DNA of 58,659 bases from Enhygromyxa salina (GCF_002994615.1 NZ_PVNK01000279.1:1-58659), one strand, 5' to 3'; counted from the stretch's first letter, positions 37,594-46,452 are shown. The notes: generated from the letters alone by a model not told the origin. Made by a program: numbers and translations.

Positions 37594-37656
37594 CGGCCGT
37601 GCGTGGCGACGTCGCTGACCCCTGCGGGGGTCTCGGGGAGCTCCCGACTCGGGGTC
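37589..37656 (-). repeat. Copy of the dispersed 3'-flank repeat after a methyltransferase gene
   Basis: On the minus strand it reads TAGACCCC at the methyltransferase stop, then after about 22 bases GACCCCCGCAGGGGTCAGCG, CGTCGCCACGCACGGCCGC. The stop codon TAG of the gene and the preceding CCCCCGCAGGCGCAT bases themselves match the array repeat, so the repeat seems to supply the gene's last codons. Confidence 0.7.
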
Positions 37657-38444
37657 TAAGATGCGCCTGCGGGGGCGACGGAAAACTCGAGCACGTACTG
37701 GTGCTCGAGCAGCTCGAGGTCCTCGCGCGCGAGCGTGTATCCGGCGGCCTCCATGCTCGCGCGGATGTCCGCGGGGCTCATGCGCATGGCCGCAGGCGGG
37801 CCGGGGGCGTCCTCGGCCGCGTCCTTGCGAAAGTCGACGATGATCACCCGCGCGCCCGGGCGCAGGCTCGCGGCGACCGCCTCGAAGTAGACTTGGGGCT
37901 CGGCGAGGTGGTGGAACACGTTGCACATGAACACGACGTCGACGGGCTCGGGCAGCTTGGGGTCCTCGGCCTCGCCCTGGACCGCCACGAGGTTGGCGAG
38001 GCCCTCGTCCTTGGCCCGCGTCGTCAGCCACTCGACCATCCCCGGCTCGATGTCGACGGCGAACACCTGGCCGTCGGGAGCGGCGGCGGCGAAGCGGACG
38101 GAGAAGTAGCCCGTGCCCGCGCCGAGGTCGGCGATCTTGGCGTCGGGCGGGAGCTCGAGGCTCGCGACGAGCGCGTCGGGGCGCTGCCACGCCGTGCGCT
38201 CGGCTGACTCGAAGTGCTCCATCCAGTCCTTGGGATCGTCGAAGCGATGACCCTTGTAGCCGTGGCCGTTGTCCCCGTCCGGGTGAGCGCCGCCGTCGGG
38301 GTCGTGACCGTGACCGTGACCGTGACCGTGACCGTGATCGTGTTGGTGTTCGGGCTCGTGGGTCACGTCGTGATCCTGGTTGCGCTTGGTGCAGCCGAGG
38401 CACAAGACCAGCGCGGCCGTGAGCGTGAGGCGTGAGGTGGGCAT
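37656..38444 (-). CDS. His-rich lipoprotein class I SAM-dependent methyltransferase
   Basis: A 262-residue protein with a lipoprotein signal (ALVLCLGC, Cys 18), then a histidine-rich segment (residues 29-48, alternating His-Gly) likely to bind metal ions, then a class I methyltransferase domain with DLGAGTGYFSV (residues 106-116), VFAVDIEPGM and VDVVFMCNVFHHL. An exported, lipid-anchored methyltransferase is unusual, because AdoMet is cytoplasmic. The start ATG 38444 gives the signal; the open frame continues upstream only as shadow of the transglycosylase gene. Confidence 0.82.
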   Translation of the reverse strand: MPTSRLTLTAALVLCLGCTKRNQDHDVTHEPEHQHDHGHGHGHGHGHDPDGGAHPDGDNGHGYKGHRFDDPKDWMEHFESAERTAWQRPDALVASLELPPDAKIADLGAGTGYFSVRFAAAAPDGQVFAVDIEPGMVEWLTTRAKDEGLANLVAVQGEAEDPKLPEPVDVVFMCNVFHHLAEPQVYFEAVAASLRPGARVIIVDFRKDAAEDAPGPPAAMRMSPADIRASMEAAGYTLAREDLELLEHQYVLEFSVAPAGAS

Positions 38445-38493
38445 GGCTCGCGCAGGATAACCGCGGGTATTTGTCGTCGGGAGGCTCACCGCG

Positions 38494-39303
38494 ATGTCCG
38501 GCGCCCGGCGCTCGGTTGACAGGGCCGCGAGGGTCGACGAACGATCCCCGCTCGTGTCGTTCGCGCGCAGACCACGGTGGTGGCCGCCCCCGACCTGGAT
38601 CGCGCCAGGGCTGGTCCTGCTCGGTCTGGCGGTGGCCTGCGCCACCGGATCGCGCGCAAACGACACCTCGGCGCCGAGCCCAGCGAGCTCGAGCGCGCCC
38701 AAGCTCACGCCGACGCCCGCGCCCACGCCCACGCCGCTCGCGGAGGTCGACGTCGACGCCGCGGCGGCCGAGGCGAGCGCGCCCACGCCGGAGCCCGAGC
38801 CGCTGCCCTTCGACGACGAGCAGCTCGCGCGGATCATGGCGGTCCAGAGCATCGTCGCCGCCGCCGCCGCCGAGCACGAGGTCGACCCGGCCCTGATCAA
38901 CGCGCTGATCTGGGTCGAGAGCAAGTTCCAGCGCCGCGCCCGGGGGCCGGCGGGCGCCCAGGGCCTGATGCAGCTGATGCCCAAGACCGCGGGCGCGATG
39001 GCCAAGCGCCTCGGTCGCAAGCGCAACTCCTACGACCCCGACTTCAACATCCACGCGGGCACGCTGCTGCTCTCGCGCCTGCTCGACCGCTTCGAGGGCG
39101 ACGTCGGCCTCGCGCTCGCGGGCTACAACCGCGGCGGCGGGACCGTGTCCAAGTGGGTCGCGACCGGAGCTCCGCTGCCCGAGGGCGTGCAGGGCTTCAT
39201 CGCGCGCGTGCTCGAGGCCCACGCGTGGTTCGAGCGCATGCCACCCGCGCCTACCACTCGAACTTCAGCCCGACCGAGGGCAGGATCGGCAAGCCCGCGA
39301 TGA
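38494..39303 (+). CDS. Lytic transglycosylase (SLT domain)
   Basis: A 269-residue protein with a lipoprotein-type signal (LGLAVAC, Cys 49) after a long basic n-region, a Thr/Pro/Ala linker, and a goose-type SLT domain: catalytic Glu 142 in IWVESKFQ, GAQGLMQLMPKTA, and AGYNRGGGTV. It cleaves peptidoglycan glycan strands. The last 17 codons and stop (39251-39303) lie antisense to the end of the TonB-receptor gene, so the Pro/Thr/Arg-rich tail is probably overprinted sequence. Confidence 0.9.
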   Translation: MSGARRSVDRAARVDERSPLVSFARRPRWWPPPTWIAPGLVLLGLAVACATGSRANDTSAPSPASSSAPKLTPTPAPTPTPLAEVDVDAAAAEASAPTPEPEPLPFDDEQLARIMAVQSIVAAAAAEHEVDPALINALIWVESKFQRRARGPAGAQGLMQLMPKTAGAMAKRLGRKRNSYDPDFNIHAGTLLLSRLLDRFEGDVGLALAGYNRGGGTVSKWVATGAPLPEGVQGFIARVLEAHAWFERMPPAPTTRTSARPRAGSASPR

Positions 39304-42085
39304 TCCGCTTGTCGGTGAAGTTGTAGGCGTAGAGCAGGCCCTCGACGTTGCGCCGGTTGTAGATGTTCTGGATGTCGACGTAGGCCGTGAGCCCGACGTA
39401 GCGCCAGGTCCAGCGCTTGTCGACGCGGACGTCGAGCTGGTGGAAGGCCGGCTGCCGGGCCGCGTTGCGCGGGCCCTGAAGCGAGAAGAAGCCGTTGTCC
39501 GAGGCGTCGTAGACGCCGTTGTAGACCGGGGTGTAGGGGTTGCCGCTGACGAGGCGATAGCGGCCGCCGATGCTCCACCCGCGCGGGAGCTTGTAGACCG
39601 CGACCGCCGTGAGGATGTGGGGCTGATCGAAGTCGAAGCGCGCGAGGCCCTCGCCGTCGTCGAGGTCATAGAACGCGCGGCTGAAGGTGTAGCTGACCCA
39701 GCCGAACAGGTTCTTGCTCAGGTTCTTGCGCACGAGCAGCTCGACGCCGCCGACGTGGCCGAAGCCGGCGTTGTCGAAGCGCTCGGGCACGATGACCTGG
39801 CCGCTGCTGGAGTTGAGCACGAGCGCTTCGGTCGGGACCGCGAGCGAGTACACGTACTTGTAAAACAGCGTGGCCTCGACGAAGAGGTCGAGGCTCTCGA
39901 ACATGTGCGCGACCCCGAGGCTGTTGTGGACCGACTTCTCGAGCGCGATGTTGGGGTTGCCCCAGACCTCGTTGAACTCGAAGATGTCGGGGTACTGCGA
40001 GTAGAGCCCGACGCCGCCCTTGAGCGTGGTGTCGTCTCCGACCTTCCACGCGAAGCGCACGCGCGGGTCGAGACCCGCGCGCTCGAGCACGACGCCGTTG
40101 TAGGTGAAGCGCAGGCCCGGGTAGATCGCGAAGCGCTCGCTCGCGGCGACGGTCCCGGTCGCGTAGAGGGCGACGCTCGCAAAGGCCCCGCCGAGCTCGG
40201 CGGCGGTGTACACCCCGGTGCCCCCGGCCCCGAGCGCCGGGAACCCGGGCGCGCGGGCCTCGAGCTCGTAGGCGCCCGCGCGGACCTCGGTCCCGAGCCG
40301 GAGCGCGGCCCGCTTGCTGATCCGGTAGCCGAGCTCGCCGCGGAAGCTGAGCTGATCTTGGGTGACCCGAAACGAGAAGATGTCGCCGCCGACGCCCGAG
40401 AGCAGGTCGTGGCGAAACGAGGGGGTCAAGAGCACGGTCCAGCGCCCATGCTGGGCCTCCCAGACCAGGTCGGCCCGGTGAAAGGAGATCTGGGTCTCGA
40501 ACCCGTCGTTTGGGTCGGGGTCGGTGTCGTTGATGTCGGGGTTGACGACGGCGAGCTGGTCGTCGGACCCGAACACCCGGACGCTGAGATCCCCGTCGCC
40601 GAGGGGGTAGTCGAACAGGGCCTGGTAGTCCCAGTAGCGCGGCGCGACGTTGAAGTCGATGCCGGCGTCTTTCGGGATGACCGCGAGCAAGATCGCGTCG
40701 ACGTAGCTGCGCCGGGCCGAGACCGCGAAGCTGCCCTTGCCGACCGGACCCTCGACGAGCGCCCCGGCGTCGAACAGGTCGGCGTCGATGTAGCCGTGGT
40801 GACCGTCGCGGCGACCCCGGCGGGGCTGGACGTTGATGATGCCGCCGATCGCGTTGCCGAAGCGGCTGTCGAAGTTGCCGGGGATGAAGTCGATCTGCGC
40901 GAGGATGTCGGAGTTGAACACCGAGGTGATCGCGCCAAAGTGAAACAGCTGCGGGATCTCGTGGTAGCCGAGGTAGGTCTTGGTGTCGCTCGGGGCCGAG
41001 CCGCGGACCACGAGCAAGCCGGCGCCGAAGGGCGGCCGGGCGACGCCAGGGAAATTCTGCAGGCTCTTGAGCGCGTCGCCCTGGGTGCCCGGGAGCAGGT
41101 TGATCTCCTCGGGGGTGATCGTCCGGCGCGTGACCTCGGGCATCTCCTGCTCGGTCGAGACCACGGTTCGGTAGGGGTTGCTCTCGAGCCGCCGCTCGAA
41201 GTACTTGAGCTCGAGGATCGACTCGGGCGCGAGCGCTTCGACGTAGTCGAGGCGCTCGTAGCCGGGGGAGAGCACGACCACCCGCACGCGGCCCGGAGGC
41301 ACTCCGCGCAGCTCGAAGCGACCCTCGGCGTCGGTCCGGGCCTCGACCTGCCACGCGGGCTCCTCGGGCGCCTCGTAGCGGCGGCCCTTGACCTCGCCGA
41401 GCGGCCAGCCCTCGGGGGCCGGGACCGCGAGGACCGAGGCCCCGCGGATCGGCGTGCGCTGACCGGCCTCGCGCACGCGGCCGCGCATCGCCACGGGCAG
41501 CTCGGCGGGCTCGAGCTCGGCCTCGCCCGCGCCCGCGCCCGCGCCCTCACCCGCGCCCTCGCCCGCGCCCTCGCCCTCGCCCCCACCCTCGCCCCCGCCC
41601 GCGGGCTCGGGCGCCGTCGGCGGCCCGAGCTCGATCCCAACCGAGAGCACGACCTCGACGGCCTCGCCCTGGTAGGTCGCGGGCTCGAACTCGACGGCCG
41701 CGACGGCGTCGAGCGCGATCTGATCGAGGACCGGATCGACCGACTGCAGGACCTCGAGCTCCTTGGTCTGGCCGTCGACGCCGACGACGTACTGCACGAC
41801 CACGGTCCCGGCCGGGGGATCCTCGCGCTCGAGCAGCGACTCGGGGTAACGGACCGAGATCGTCGACTTGGGCGTGGGCGGGGCCAGCTCCTCGGCCGGA
41901 CCGGCGCTGGCCTCCGGAGGTGCGGCATCGACCGGCCGGGGGAGGCTCACGAACACGACGGCGAGCACGAGAGCCGCGGCACGTGCCAGGCCCCCCGCAA
42001 ATGTGCGTCGCCGCGGGCCCAGACCTCCAGGCACGAGCGAAGCATCGCCCTTCGACGCCGACTTGTCACCCCGCGTATGCCGCAC
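39251..42085 (-). CDS. TonB-dependent outer-membrane receptor with N-terminal TonB-C-like domain
   Basis: A 944-residue protein. After a signal peptide (ends near residue 55, PVDAA) comes a TonB C-terminal-like domain (about residues 73-153: YPESLLEREDPPAGTVVVQY, then LDAVAAVEFEPATYQGEAVE). A Glu/Gly/Ala linker follows (about 160-195, simple-sequence DNA), then a carboxypeptidase-regulatory-like domain (about 200-290: GRFELRGVPPGRVRVVVLSPG), the plug (LLVVRGSAPSDTKTYL, GNAIGGIINVQPRR) and a barrel ending in GLKFEW. It imports an unknown ligand across the outer membrane. The GTG start 42085 is 45 bases from the divergent antiporter start. Confidence 0.9.
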   Translation of the reverse strand: MRHTRGDKSASKGDASLVPGGLGPRRRTFAGGLARAAALVLAVVFVSLPRPVDAAPPEASAGPAEELAPPTPKSTISVRYPESLLEREDPPAGTVVVQYVVGVDGQTKELEVLQSVDPVLDQIALDAVAAVEFEPATYQGEAVEVVLSVGIELGPPTAPEPAGGGEGGGEGEGAGEGAGEGAGAGAGEAELEPAELPVAMRGRVREAGQRTPIRGASVLAVPAPEGWPLGEVKGRRYEAPEEPAWQVEARTDAEGRFELRGVPPGRVRVVVLSPGYERLDYVEALAPESILELKYFERRLESNPYRTVVSTEQEMPEVTRRTITPEEINLLPGTQGDALKSLQNFPGVARPPFGAGLLVVRGSAPSDTKTYLGYHEIPQLFHFGAITSVFNSDILAQIDFIPGNFDSRFGNAIGGIINVQPRRGRRDGHHGYIDADLFDAGALVEGPVGKGSFAVSARRSYVDAILLAVIPKDAGIDFNVAPRYWDYQALFDYPLGDGDLSVRVFGSDDQLAVVNPDINDTDPDPNDGFETQISFHRADLVWEAQHGRWTVLLTPSFRHDLLSGVGGDIFSFRVTQDQLSFRGELGYRISKRAALRLGTEVRAGAYELEARAPGFPALGAGGTGVYTAAELGGAFASVALYATGTVAASERFAIYPGLRFTYNGVVLERAGLDPRVRFAWKVGDDTTLKGGVGLYSQYPDIFEFNEVWGNPNIALEKSVHNSLGVAHMFESLDLFVEATLFYKYVYSLAVPTEALVLNSSSGQVIVPERFDNAGFGHVGGVELLVRKNLSKNLFGWVSYTFSRAFYDLDDGEGLARFDFDQPHILTAVAVYKLPRGWSIGGRYRLVSGNPYTPVYNGVYDASDNGFFSLQGPRNAARQPAFHQLDVRVDKRWTWRYVGLTAYVDIQNIYNRRNVEGLLYAYNFTDKRIIAGLPILPSVGLKFEW

Positions 42086-42130
42086 TGACGTCGTGGAGGG
42101 TCGCGGCCGGCCCTGTTAGGGTCGCGTCGC

Positions 42131-43642
42131 ATGGGACGCCGGCTCGACGGTCGCTTAATTCGACGCTTCATCCCGGTGCTCCTGGTCGCGCTCTCGCTTG
42201 GATGCGAGGTCGACGAGACCGGGCGCCACCTGGTGATGATCGCCTCGCTGTTCGTGCTCGGTGCGGTCGGTGAGGTCATCTTCGCGCGGACCCAGATCCC
42301 CGACGTCGTGTGGTTGATCCTCGCCGGGGTCATCCTCAACACGACCGGGCTCGTCGACCCGAGCGCCCTCGATCCGATCCTGCCGCTGTTCTCGGCCCTG
42401 ACCCTGATCATCGTGCTGTTCGACGGCGGCAGGCAGATCGTGATCAACGATCTGATCAAGGCCGCGCCCAAGGCCTCGGCGATGGCCGTGCTCAGCTTCA
42501 CGCTGAGCACCTTGGGGGTCGCGCTGATCCTCCAGCTCGCGGCCCTGACCGGGCTGCTGCCCGAGACCTGGACCTTCCTCCATAGCCTCATGGTCGGGGC
42601 CATGGTCGGCGGCTCGAGCTCGCTGGTGATCATGCCCTCGATGAACCTGGCCAAGGTCGAGCCCAAGGTCTCGAACCTCGTCGGGCTCGAGTCGGCCCTG
42701 ACCGACGCGCTGTGCGTGGTCGTGGCCGTGGTCCTGATGAACATCATCAAGTCCGGCGAGGCCAGCGGCGGCGGGGCGGTGCTCGAGCTCGGCGAGAACT
42801 TTGGCTTCGCCCTGCTGATCGGCCTGATCGCCGGGTGGATGTGGATGCCCGTGCTCCGCGCGCTCTCGGGCAACCCCTACGCCTACCCGGTCACGCTCGC
42901 GGCGCTCTTGTTCCTCTACGTCGTCGTCGACAACACCGGCGGCAACCCGGCGATGGCGGTCCTGACCTTCTCGGTCATCGTCGGCAACGCCGAGGCTCTG
43001 ATGAAGATGGTCGGCTTCTCGCTCGGCGACAAGCCGCTCGCGCTCGACGACACCGTGGTCACGGTCCACACCCAGGCCGCGTTCATCATCAAGTCGTTCT
43101 TCTTCACCTACATCGGGCTGATGCTCTCGCGCCCGATCTACCTGCTGCTGCTCGGCTTCGTCGTCGGGCTCTCGCTGTTCGTGACCCGGATCCCCGCGGT
43201 CATGCTGGTCGCGCGCAAGGGCTTCACCGACAGCCAGCGCAAGATGATAGCGATCTCGCTCCCGCGCGGGATGGCGGCCGGCGTGCTCGCGACCTTGCCG
43301 GCCTCGCCGAAGTACCGGATCGCCGGGACCGAGGACCTGCCCTCGATGGTCTTCGCCTCGGTCGTGACCAGCATCGCGATCTTCGCCTATGGCTTTCGCA
43401 AGGTCCGGTCCGAGGCCCCCGCCGACGAGGCCGCGGCGCCCGAGACCGAGGCGACCGAGACCGAGGCGACCGAGGCGACCGAGGCCGAGGCCGCGCCCGG
43501 CGAGGCCGGCCCCGGGACCGTCGAGCAGCTCCCGGCAGCGCAGCCTCCGGCGCCCATGCCCGACGGCCTCCTGCCGCCCGACCACCAGCTTCCGCCCGCG
43601 CCCGCGCCCGCGCCGACGCCCAGGGACGACGACGAGAGCTAG
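42131..43642 (+). CDS. Cation:proton antiporter (Na+/H+ exchanger family)
   Basis: A 503-residue protein with about twelve predicted helices of the CPA family. Helices include LFDGGRQIVIND and the family's central segment NLVGLESALTDALCVVVAVV, where the usual Asn-Asp ion-binding pair appears as Thr-Asp. The last 80 residues are a Glu/Thr/Ala then Pro-rich tail (EATETEATEATEAEAAPGE) outside the membrane. It likely exchanges Na+ or K+ for H+. The stop codon TAG is the first part of the CTAGTAC repeat that follows. Confidence 0.85.
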   Translation: MGRRLDGRLIRRFIPVLLVALSLGCEVDETGRHLVMIASLFVLGAVGEVIFARTQIPDVVWLILAGVILNTTGLVDPSALDPILPLFSALTLIIVLFDGGRQIVINDLIKAAPKASAMAVLSFTLSTLGVALILQLAALTGLLPETWTFLHSLMVGAMVGGSSSLVIMPSMNLAKVEPKVSNLVGLESALTDALCVVVAVVLMNIIKSGEASGGGAVLELGENFGFALLIGLIAGWMWMPVLRALSGNPYAYPVTLAALLFLYVVVDNTGGNPAMAVLTFSVIVGNAEALMKMVGFSLGDKPLALDDTVVTVHTQAAFIIKSFFFTYIGLMLSRPIYLLLLGFVVGLSLFVTRIPAVMLVARKGFTDSQRKMIAISLPRGMAAGVLATLPASPKYRIAGTEDLPSMVFASVVTSIAIFAYGFRKVRSEAPADEAAAPETEATETEATEATEAEAAPGEAGPGTVEQLPAAQPPAPMPDGLLPPDHQLPPAPAPAPTPRDDDES

Positions 43643-43700
43643 TACTCGCCGCAAGGCGAGCGTTTGGGGTGAGCGGAGGGGGCTTCGCCGCCGCAGCGAG
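43641..43700 (+). repeat. About 60-bp repeat (partner of 37533-37593, without MITE)
   Basis: Begins CTAGTACTCGCCGC and then AGGCGAGCGTTTGGGG and GAGCGGAGGGGGCTTCGCC, matching 37533-37593 with a handful of substitutions. The left boundary is at the antiporter stop. At 37.5 kb the same repeat is preceded by the palindromic element inserted between two TA dinucleotides; here a single TA is present. Confidence 0.8.
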
Positions 43701-43722
43701 GGGCCTTTTTGAAAGACCCCTC
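43698..43722. terminator. Hairpin between convergent antiporter and TPR genes
   Basis: GAGGGG (43698-43703) pairs with CCCCTC (43717-43722), and inside it CTTT pairs with AAAG around TTG, with one mismatch. T5 and A3 tracts are part of the stem. Position between convergent stops suggests a bidirectional terminator. Confidence 0.6.
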
Positions 43723-43766
43723 GAGGACGAGAAGACCTGAGTCGAGCGCGCAGCGGCTGCTAGAGC

Positions 43767-45104
43767 TCAGCGGGCGGCCTTGGGCGCGGCCTCGGATCCA
43801 AAGTAGGCCCGCGAGCCGTCGACCCGCGCCACCCCTCGGGCCCGGGCCCCGTCAAAGCTCTCGGCGCCCCGGCTGACCACGTCGACGTCGAACTGAACCT
43901 CGACGGTGGGCTCGAGCTGCTCGAGGTAGCGCAGCGTGAGCTCGCGGGCCTCGTCCTCGTCGCTCGCGATCACGGTGAGGTCGGTGGTGTAGCCGCCGGC
44001 GCCGTCGGGCCAGTCGTCGGGCGTGCTGTCGAGCTCGGCGCGCACGCGGACCCGAAAGGCGTCGGCGCGCGTCGACCCCGGCGCGGTCGTGCCGTGATCG
44101 ACCCGGTTGATCGTGTCGAACATGTGCGGGGTGATCCAGTCGCGGCGGCCCGCGAGGCGCGCGACCTCGCGGGCCTCGGTCCGGCGGCCGTTTTGCCACA
44201 GCGACTCGAACACCTCTTCGGCGACCAGGCTCGCGTAGCCGCTGCCGAACTCGCCGCGGTCGTGAAAGGTCGCGACCAGATCGAGGGCCCAGTAGAGCAG
44301 GCGCAGGGCGACGTCGAGATCGCCGTTGGGATCGGCGAGGGTCCACGCGCCGAGGACCGCGAGGGTCAGGGGGTTGTCGCGCTCGGCCACGTGGGCCCGC
44401 TCCATGGTCTCGCGCGCGGCGTCGTGGCGGCCGAGGCGGTAGAGCGTGATCGCCTCGTTGTAGAGCGCGCTGCCGTGGAGGGGCTCGAGCGAGAGCGCGG
44501 TCTCGAACCGCTCGATCGCTTCTTCGAGGCGGTCGAGATCGGACAGACAGATGCCGTGCTCGACGAGCATCTCGACGTCGAGGGGATCCTCTTGGAGGTA
44601 CCTGTCGTAGACCTCTTCGGCCTCTTCGAGCCGGGCCTGGCGACGCAGCAGGGCGCCGAGCGCCGCGTTGGCCTCGACCATGGTCGGCGCGTTCTCGTCG
44701 AGGGCGAGCGCCTCGCGGTAGCAGTCCTCGGCGCGGGCCTCATCGCCGAGGCGCTCGAGCACGGCGCCGAGGTTGTAGTGCTGGAGCACGCCGCCGGGGT
44801 CGAGGGCGACGGCGACCTCGAAGGCCTCGCGGGCCTGGTCGAGCTCGCCGTAGAGATCCAGCACGTTGCCGAGCGCGGTCAGGATATCGGGCTTGCGCGG
44901 AAACTCTCCGGCCGCGCGGCGAGCCAGGGTCAGGGCGTGCTCGTAGTCGCCGATGTCACACAGCCCGCGAATCCACATGCAGTAGATCGGGATGCGGTCG
45001 TGCTCGGGCAGCTCCGGCTCCCACGAGCTCCGGAGTAGGCGAACCGCCGAGTCGGCGGCACCTTGATCGAGCAAGGTTGCGATGGCATCGAGTTGGGGGC
45101 GCAT
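43767..45104 (-). CDS. Tetratricopeptide-repeat (TPR) protein
   Basis: A 445-residue soluble protein with at least six TPR units between residues 20 and 250 (for example ILTALGNVLDLYGELDQARE, LQHYNLGAVLERLGDEARAE, LYNEAITLYRLGRHDAARE). The C-terminal third contains a separate alpha/beta segment (YTTDLTVIASDEDEARELTL, then VEVQFDVDVVSRG) that I do not recognise. Probably a protein-interaction scaffold. The start ATG 45104 (MRPQLDAIA) is preferred over an upstream start at 45152, whose added residues are basic and unlike the rest. Confidence 0.8.
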   Translation of the reverse strand: MRPQLDAIATLLDQGAADSAVRLLRSSWEPELPEHDRIPIYCMWIRGLCDIGDYEHALTLARRAAGEFPRKPDILTALGNVLDLYGELDQAREAFEVAVALDPGGVLQHYNLGAVLERLGDEARAEDCYREALALDENAPTMVEANAALGALLRRQARLEEAEEVYDRYLQEDPLDVEMLVEHGICLSDLDRLEEAIERFETALSLEPLHGSALYNEAITLYRLGRHDAARETMERAHVAERDNPLTLAVLGAWTLADPNGDLDVALRLLYWALDLVATFHDRGEFGSGYASLVAEEVFESLWQNGRRTEAREVARLAGRRDWITPHMFDTINRVDHGTTAPGSTRADAFRVRVRAELDSTPDDWPDGAGGYTTDLTVIASDEDEARELTLRYLEQLEPTVEVQFDVDVVSRGAESFDGARARGVARVDGSRAYFGSEAAPKAAR

Positions 45105-45264
45105 AAATCCCAAAGCTCGACGTTTTTTTGCATGAGCGCGGAGCCGTGGCAATCGTTATTCCAGTGCCTGGAGCCACGGTGCCATCGGCGCCGCGAAACT
45201 GGCGCAAGTGAAGTGACGGCGGTGAATTCGCGGGCGACGATCGCGAAGGATCGAGAACGCGCGA

Positions 45265-46452
45265 TCAGGCCGGAGCCGAGAGGCGATCGCGAACCAGCCC
45301 CAAGAAAATCTGCATCCCAGTTGGGATCAGCTCGTCATCAAAGTCGAAGTCCGGGTGATGACACCCCGGTGTATCCTCGCCTTCACGCCCCGCACCCAAG
45401 AAGAAATACGCGCCGGGCACCTCGGCGGCGAAGTAGGCAAAATCCTCGCCACCGGCCATCGGGAGGTCGCGCTCGCTCAGCGACAGCCCGTCGAGACCGC
45501 CGGCCACGCGCAGGACGGCTGACACGCAGCGCGCGTCGTTGACGAGCACGGGGTAGCCCGTCTCGAGCGCGACATCGACCGCCACGCCGTAGGCCGCGCC
45601 GATCCCCTTCGCGATCTCGCGCATGCGCGAGAGTACCCGCTCGCTCGTCGCGTCGGAGAAGCTCCGGATCGTGCCGGTCATGCGCGCGAAGTCGGGGATC
45701 ACGTTGTGCGTCTCGCCGGACTCGAAGGTGCACACGCTGACGACCGCGCCGCCGGCGGAGCCGAGCCCGCGCGAGACCACGGTTTGCAACCCGGTGACCA
45801 AGGCGGCCGCGGCCACGATCGGATCGCGGCAGTCCTGCGGTTGGCTCGCGTGCCCACCCCGACCGCGGACGGTGATCTCGAAGCTCGAGACCTGAGCCAT
45901 GATCGGCCCGGGCACGGTGCGGAGCTCGCCGCGGGGATAGCCGGGCCAGTTGTGCAGACCGTAGATCTCGTCGACGCCGTCGAGCGCACCCTCGGCGACC
46001 ATGACCTTCGCGCCACCGCCCTCGACGCCCTCTTCGGCCGGCTGGAACACGAGCCGGACGTTGCCGGCGATGCGCTCGCGGTGGCGAGCGAGGACCGCGG
46101 CGGTCCCGAGCAAGATCGCGGTGTGACCGTCGTGGCCGCACTTGTGCGCGCGGCCGTCGTGGATCGAGCGCCAGTCGAGCTCGGTGAGCTCGGTCATCGG
46201 CAGACAGTCGATGTCCGCCCGCAGCGCGACGGTTCGCCCGCGCTCGTGCAGATCCGGGCGCAGATCCGCGATCAGGCCGGTCCGGGCGCACTCGCGCGGC
46301 TCGTAGCCGAGTTTGGTCAGCCAACCCTTGATCAGCCGCTGGGTCCGCACCTCCTCGAAGCCGAGCTCCGGGTGCTTGTGGATGTCGCGCCGGATCCCTG
46401 TGAGCGTCGGTAAGAGGGCCTCGATCTCGCTGACGGGGTCGTCCCACGACAT
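45265..46452 (-). CDS. M20-family amidohydrolase (hippurate hydrolase-like)
   Basis: A 395-residue M20D metallopeptidase. Metal and catalytic motifs are IRRDIHKHPELGFEE, ALRADIDCLPM, HKCGHDGHTA, FQPAEEGVEGG, the dimerisation lid with GRGGHASQPQDCRDP, and GGEDFAYF. Such enzymes hydrolyse N-acyl amino acids, hippurate or IAA-amino acid conjugates. The start ATG 46452 (MSWDDPVS) is preferred over GTG 46461. Divergent from the C_GCAxxG protein gene. Confidence 0.93.
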   Translation of the reverse strand: MSWDDPVSEIEALLPTLTGIRRDIHKHPELGFEEVRTQRLIKGWLTKLGYEPRECARTGLIADLRPDLHERGRTVALRADIDCLPMTELTELDWRSIHDGRAHKCGHDGHTAILLGTAAVLARHRERIAGNVRLVFQPAEEGVEGGGAKVMVAEGALDGVDEIYGLHNWPGYPRGELRTVPGPIMAQVSSFEITVRGRGGHASQPQDCRDPIVAAAALVTGLQTVVSRGLGSAGGAVVSVCTFESGETHNVIPDFARMTGTIRSFSDATSERVLSRMREIAKGIGAAYGVAVDVALETGYPVLVNDARCVSAVLRVAGGLDGLSLSERDLPMAGGEDFAYFAAEVPGAYFFLGAGREGEDTPGCHHPDFDFDDELIPTGMQIFLGLVRDRLSAPA

